Below are positions 13,550-14,067 of a stretch of DNA of 14,067 bases, piece after piece (position 1 is the first letter of the stretch; every line of letters begins with the position of its first letter). The DNA lies in assembly GCA_000435195.1 (NCBI GenBank), contig FR880139.1, forward strand, positions 7,479 to 21,545. The letters are read 5' to 3'. This DNA comes from Clostridium sp. CAG:169. Its GTDB lineage: Bacteria > Bacillota > Clostridia > Oscillospirales > Ruminococcaceae. The translations under genes were made by a program, and so were the position numbers. The notes below the pieces were generated by a model that worked only from the letters and a program-made list of their open reading frames with translations, was not told where the DNA came from and did no database searches.

Positions 13550-13589
13550 TGATTATTTTTGAATTATTATGATTGAAAATGATTGATTT
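13550..13589 (+). promoter_or_regulatory. Four phased 10-bp repeats at the deoR-type promoter
   Basis: Units begin at 13550 (TGATTATTTT), 13560 (TGAATTATTA), 13570 (TGATTGAAAA) and 13580 (TGATTGATTT). The spacing is about one helical turn, so the same DNA face carries each TGATT. The array runs into the -35 box, which suits an autoregulatory DeoR-family operator. Confidence 0.5.
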
Positions 13590-13611
13590 TTCGAAAGGGC
13601 TGTGCTATAAT
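13583..13611 (+). promoter_or_regulatory. Promoter of the DeoR-family gene
   Basis: TTGATT (13583-13588), 17-bp spacer, TATAAT (13606-13611), with TGC extended -10. Predicted start near 13618, leader about 32 nt. Confidence 0.7.
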
Positions 13612-13649
13612 CAAATCAACAAAGAGCAAAGGATACGGAGGGAACAACC

Positions 13650-14067
13650 ATGCTGGCAGAAGAAAGACAGCGGGTGATTTTACGGGTGCTGGAGGAAAAG
13701 CGAGCGGCAACGGTCGCTGTGCTGTGCCAGGAAACAGGTGCATCCGAGGCGACCATCCGGCGGGATTTGAACGAGCTGGACCGTCAGGGCAAACTGAATA
13801 AGGTACACGGCGGCGCAGTGCTCCCGGTCAGCGAATTTGAAAGCCAGGAACCGGATGTTTTGACCAAGTCCACCCTGCACACCGAGCAGAAGGACCGAAT
13901 CGCCCGATATGCGGCAGCCCAGGTTAACGACCAGGACTTTGTTTTTATCGACGCAGGAACGACCACCCTGCGGATGGCAGAATATCTGGAGGGTTCCAAG
14001 GCGACCTTTGTCACCACCGGCATCGAATGTGCCCGCCGTTTGGTGGAAAAAGGGCTGCTGGTGTATG
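13650..14067 (+). CDS. DeoR-family transcriptional regulator, N-terminal part (runs off the window)
   Basis: Sugar-phosphate-responsive repressor of the DeoR family; 139 residues are visible of a usual ~250, with no stop before the window ends. The winged helix-turn-helix covers ~5-56: RQRVILRVLEEKRAATVAVL, then ASEATIRRDLNELDRQGKL and NKVHGGAV, the recognition helix and wing that define the family. The effector domain begins with FIDAGTTTLRMAEYL (~99-113), a phosphate-sugar-binding motif, and VTTGIECARRLVEKG. ATG 13650 follows GGAGGG by 7 nt. The target is probably a sugar-use operon just downstream (fructose-type PTS genes would be typical), but this is outside the window. Phased repeats at its promoter suggest autoregulation. 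Confidence 0.92.
   Translation, partial: MLAEERQRVILRVLEEKRAATVAVLCQETGASEATIRRDLNELDRQGKLNKVHGGAVLPVSEFESQEPDVLTKSTLHTEQKDRIARYAAAQVNDQDFVFIDAGTTTLRMAEYLEGSKATFVTTGIECARRLVEKGLLVY

Overview
The window looks like a chromosomal segment of a low-to-mid GC member of the Clostridia, probably the gut Oscillospirales/Ruminococcaceae group. The reasons are strong AAGGAGG-type ribosome sites, SigA-like promoters (mostly TTGNNN-17 bp-TATAAT, often with a TGN extended -10), paired DegV proteins, a YebC homologue, an EpsG-type membrane protein, and a GC-rich tandem palindromic repeat. I place it by gene content and style only and cannot name a species. I see no phage, CRISPR, rRNA or tRNA.

Layout, left to right. 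(1) The 3' part of folC (+). (2) A lipoprotein of the oligopeptide-binding family (+) behind a very good promoter; it is cut short inside a tandem 42-bp repeat, and no permease or ATPase genes follow. (3) A MATE exporter (-) whose promoter is overlaid by nested palindromes. (4) An EpsG-like polymerase (+) with its own promoter, then yebC (+). (5) A cell-surface protein of unknown function (-), anchored at the C-terminus, with a Ser/Thr-rich stalk, and a radical SAM protein (-). (6) Two DegV/FakB-type fatty-acid-binding proteins (+), each with its own promoter region and separated by a terminator. (7) A short MgtE-type Mg2+ transporter (+) behind a leader of about 270 nt. (8) A Cys-rich Gfo/Idh/MocA oxidoreductase (+). 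(9) The 5' part of a DeoR-family regulator (+) with an unusual array of phased repeats at its promoter.

Most genes appear to be single-gene transcription units: nearly every one has its own promoter and most are followed by a hairpin terminator. The window is therefore a row of independent functions, not one pathway. 

The best candidate for an undescribed system is the mgtE leader (about 10682-10950). It combines a strong promoter, a 40-codon leader ORF with a consensus ribosome site and a Glu-Asp-Pro-Pro-Pro stretch reminiscent of enterobacterial MgtL/MgtP, an intrinsic terminator before mgtE, and a long-range complementarity that would compete with that terminator. A second overlapping ORF runs through the terminator and stops at the mgtE ribosome site. 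The downstream MgtE appears to lack the CBS Mg2+-sensing domain, so control at the RNA level would make sense. The second candidate is the DeoR control region.
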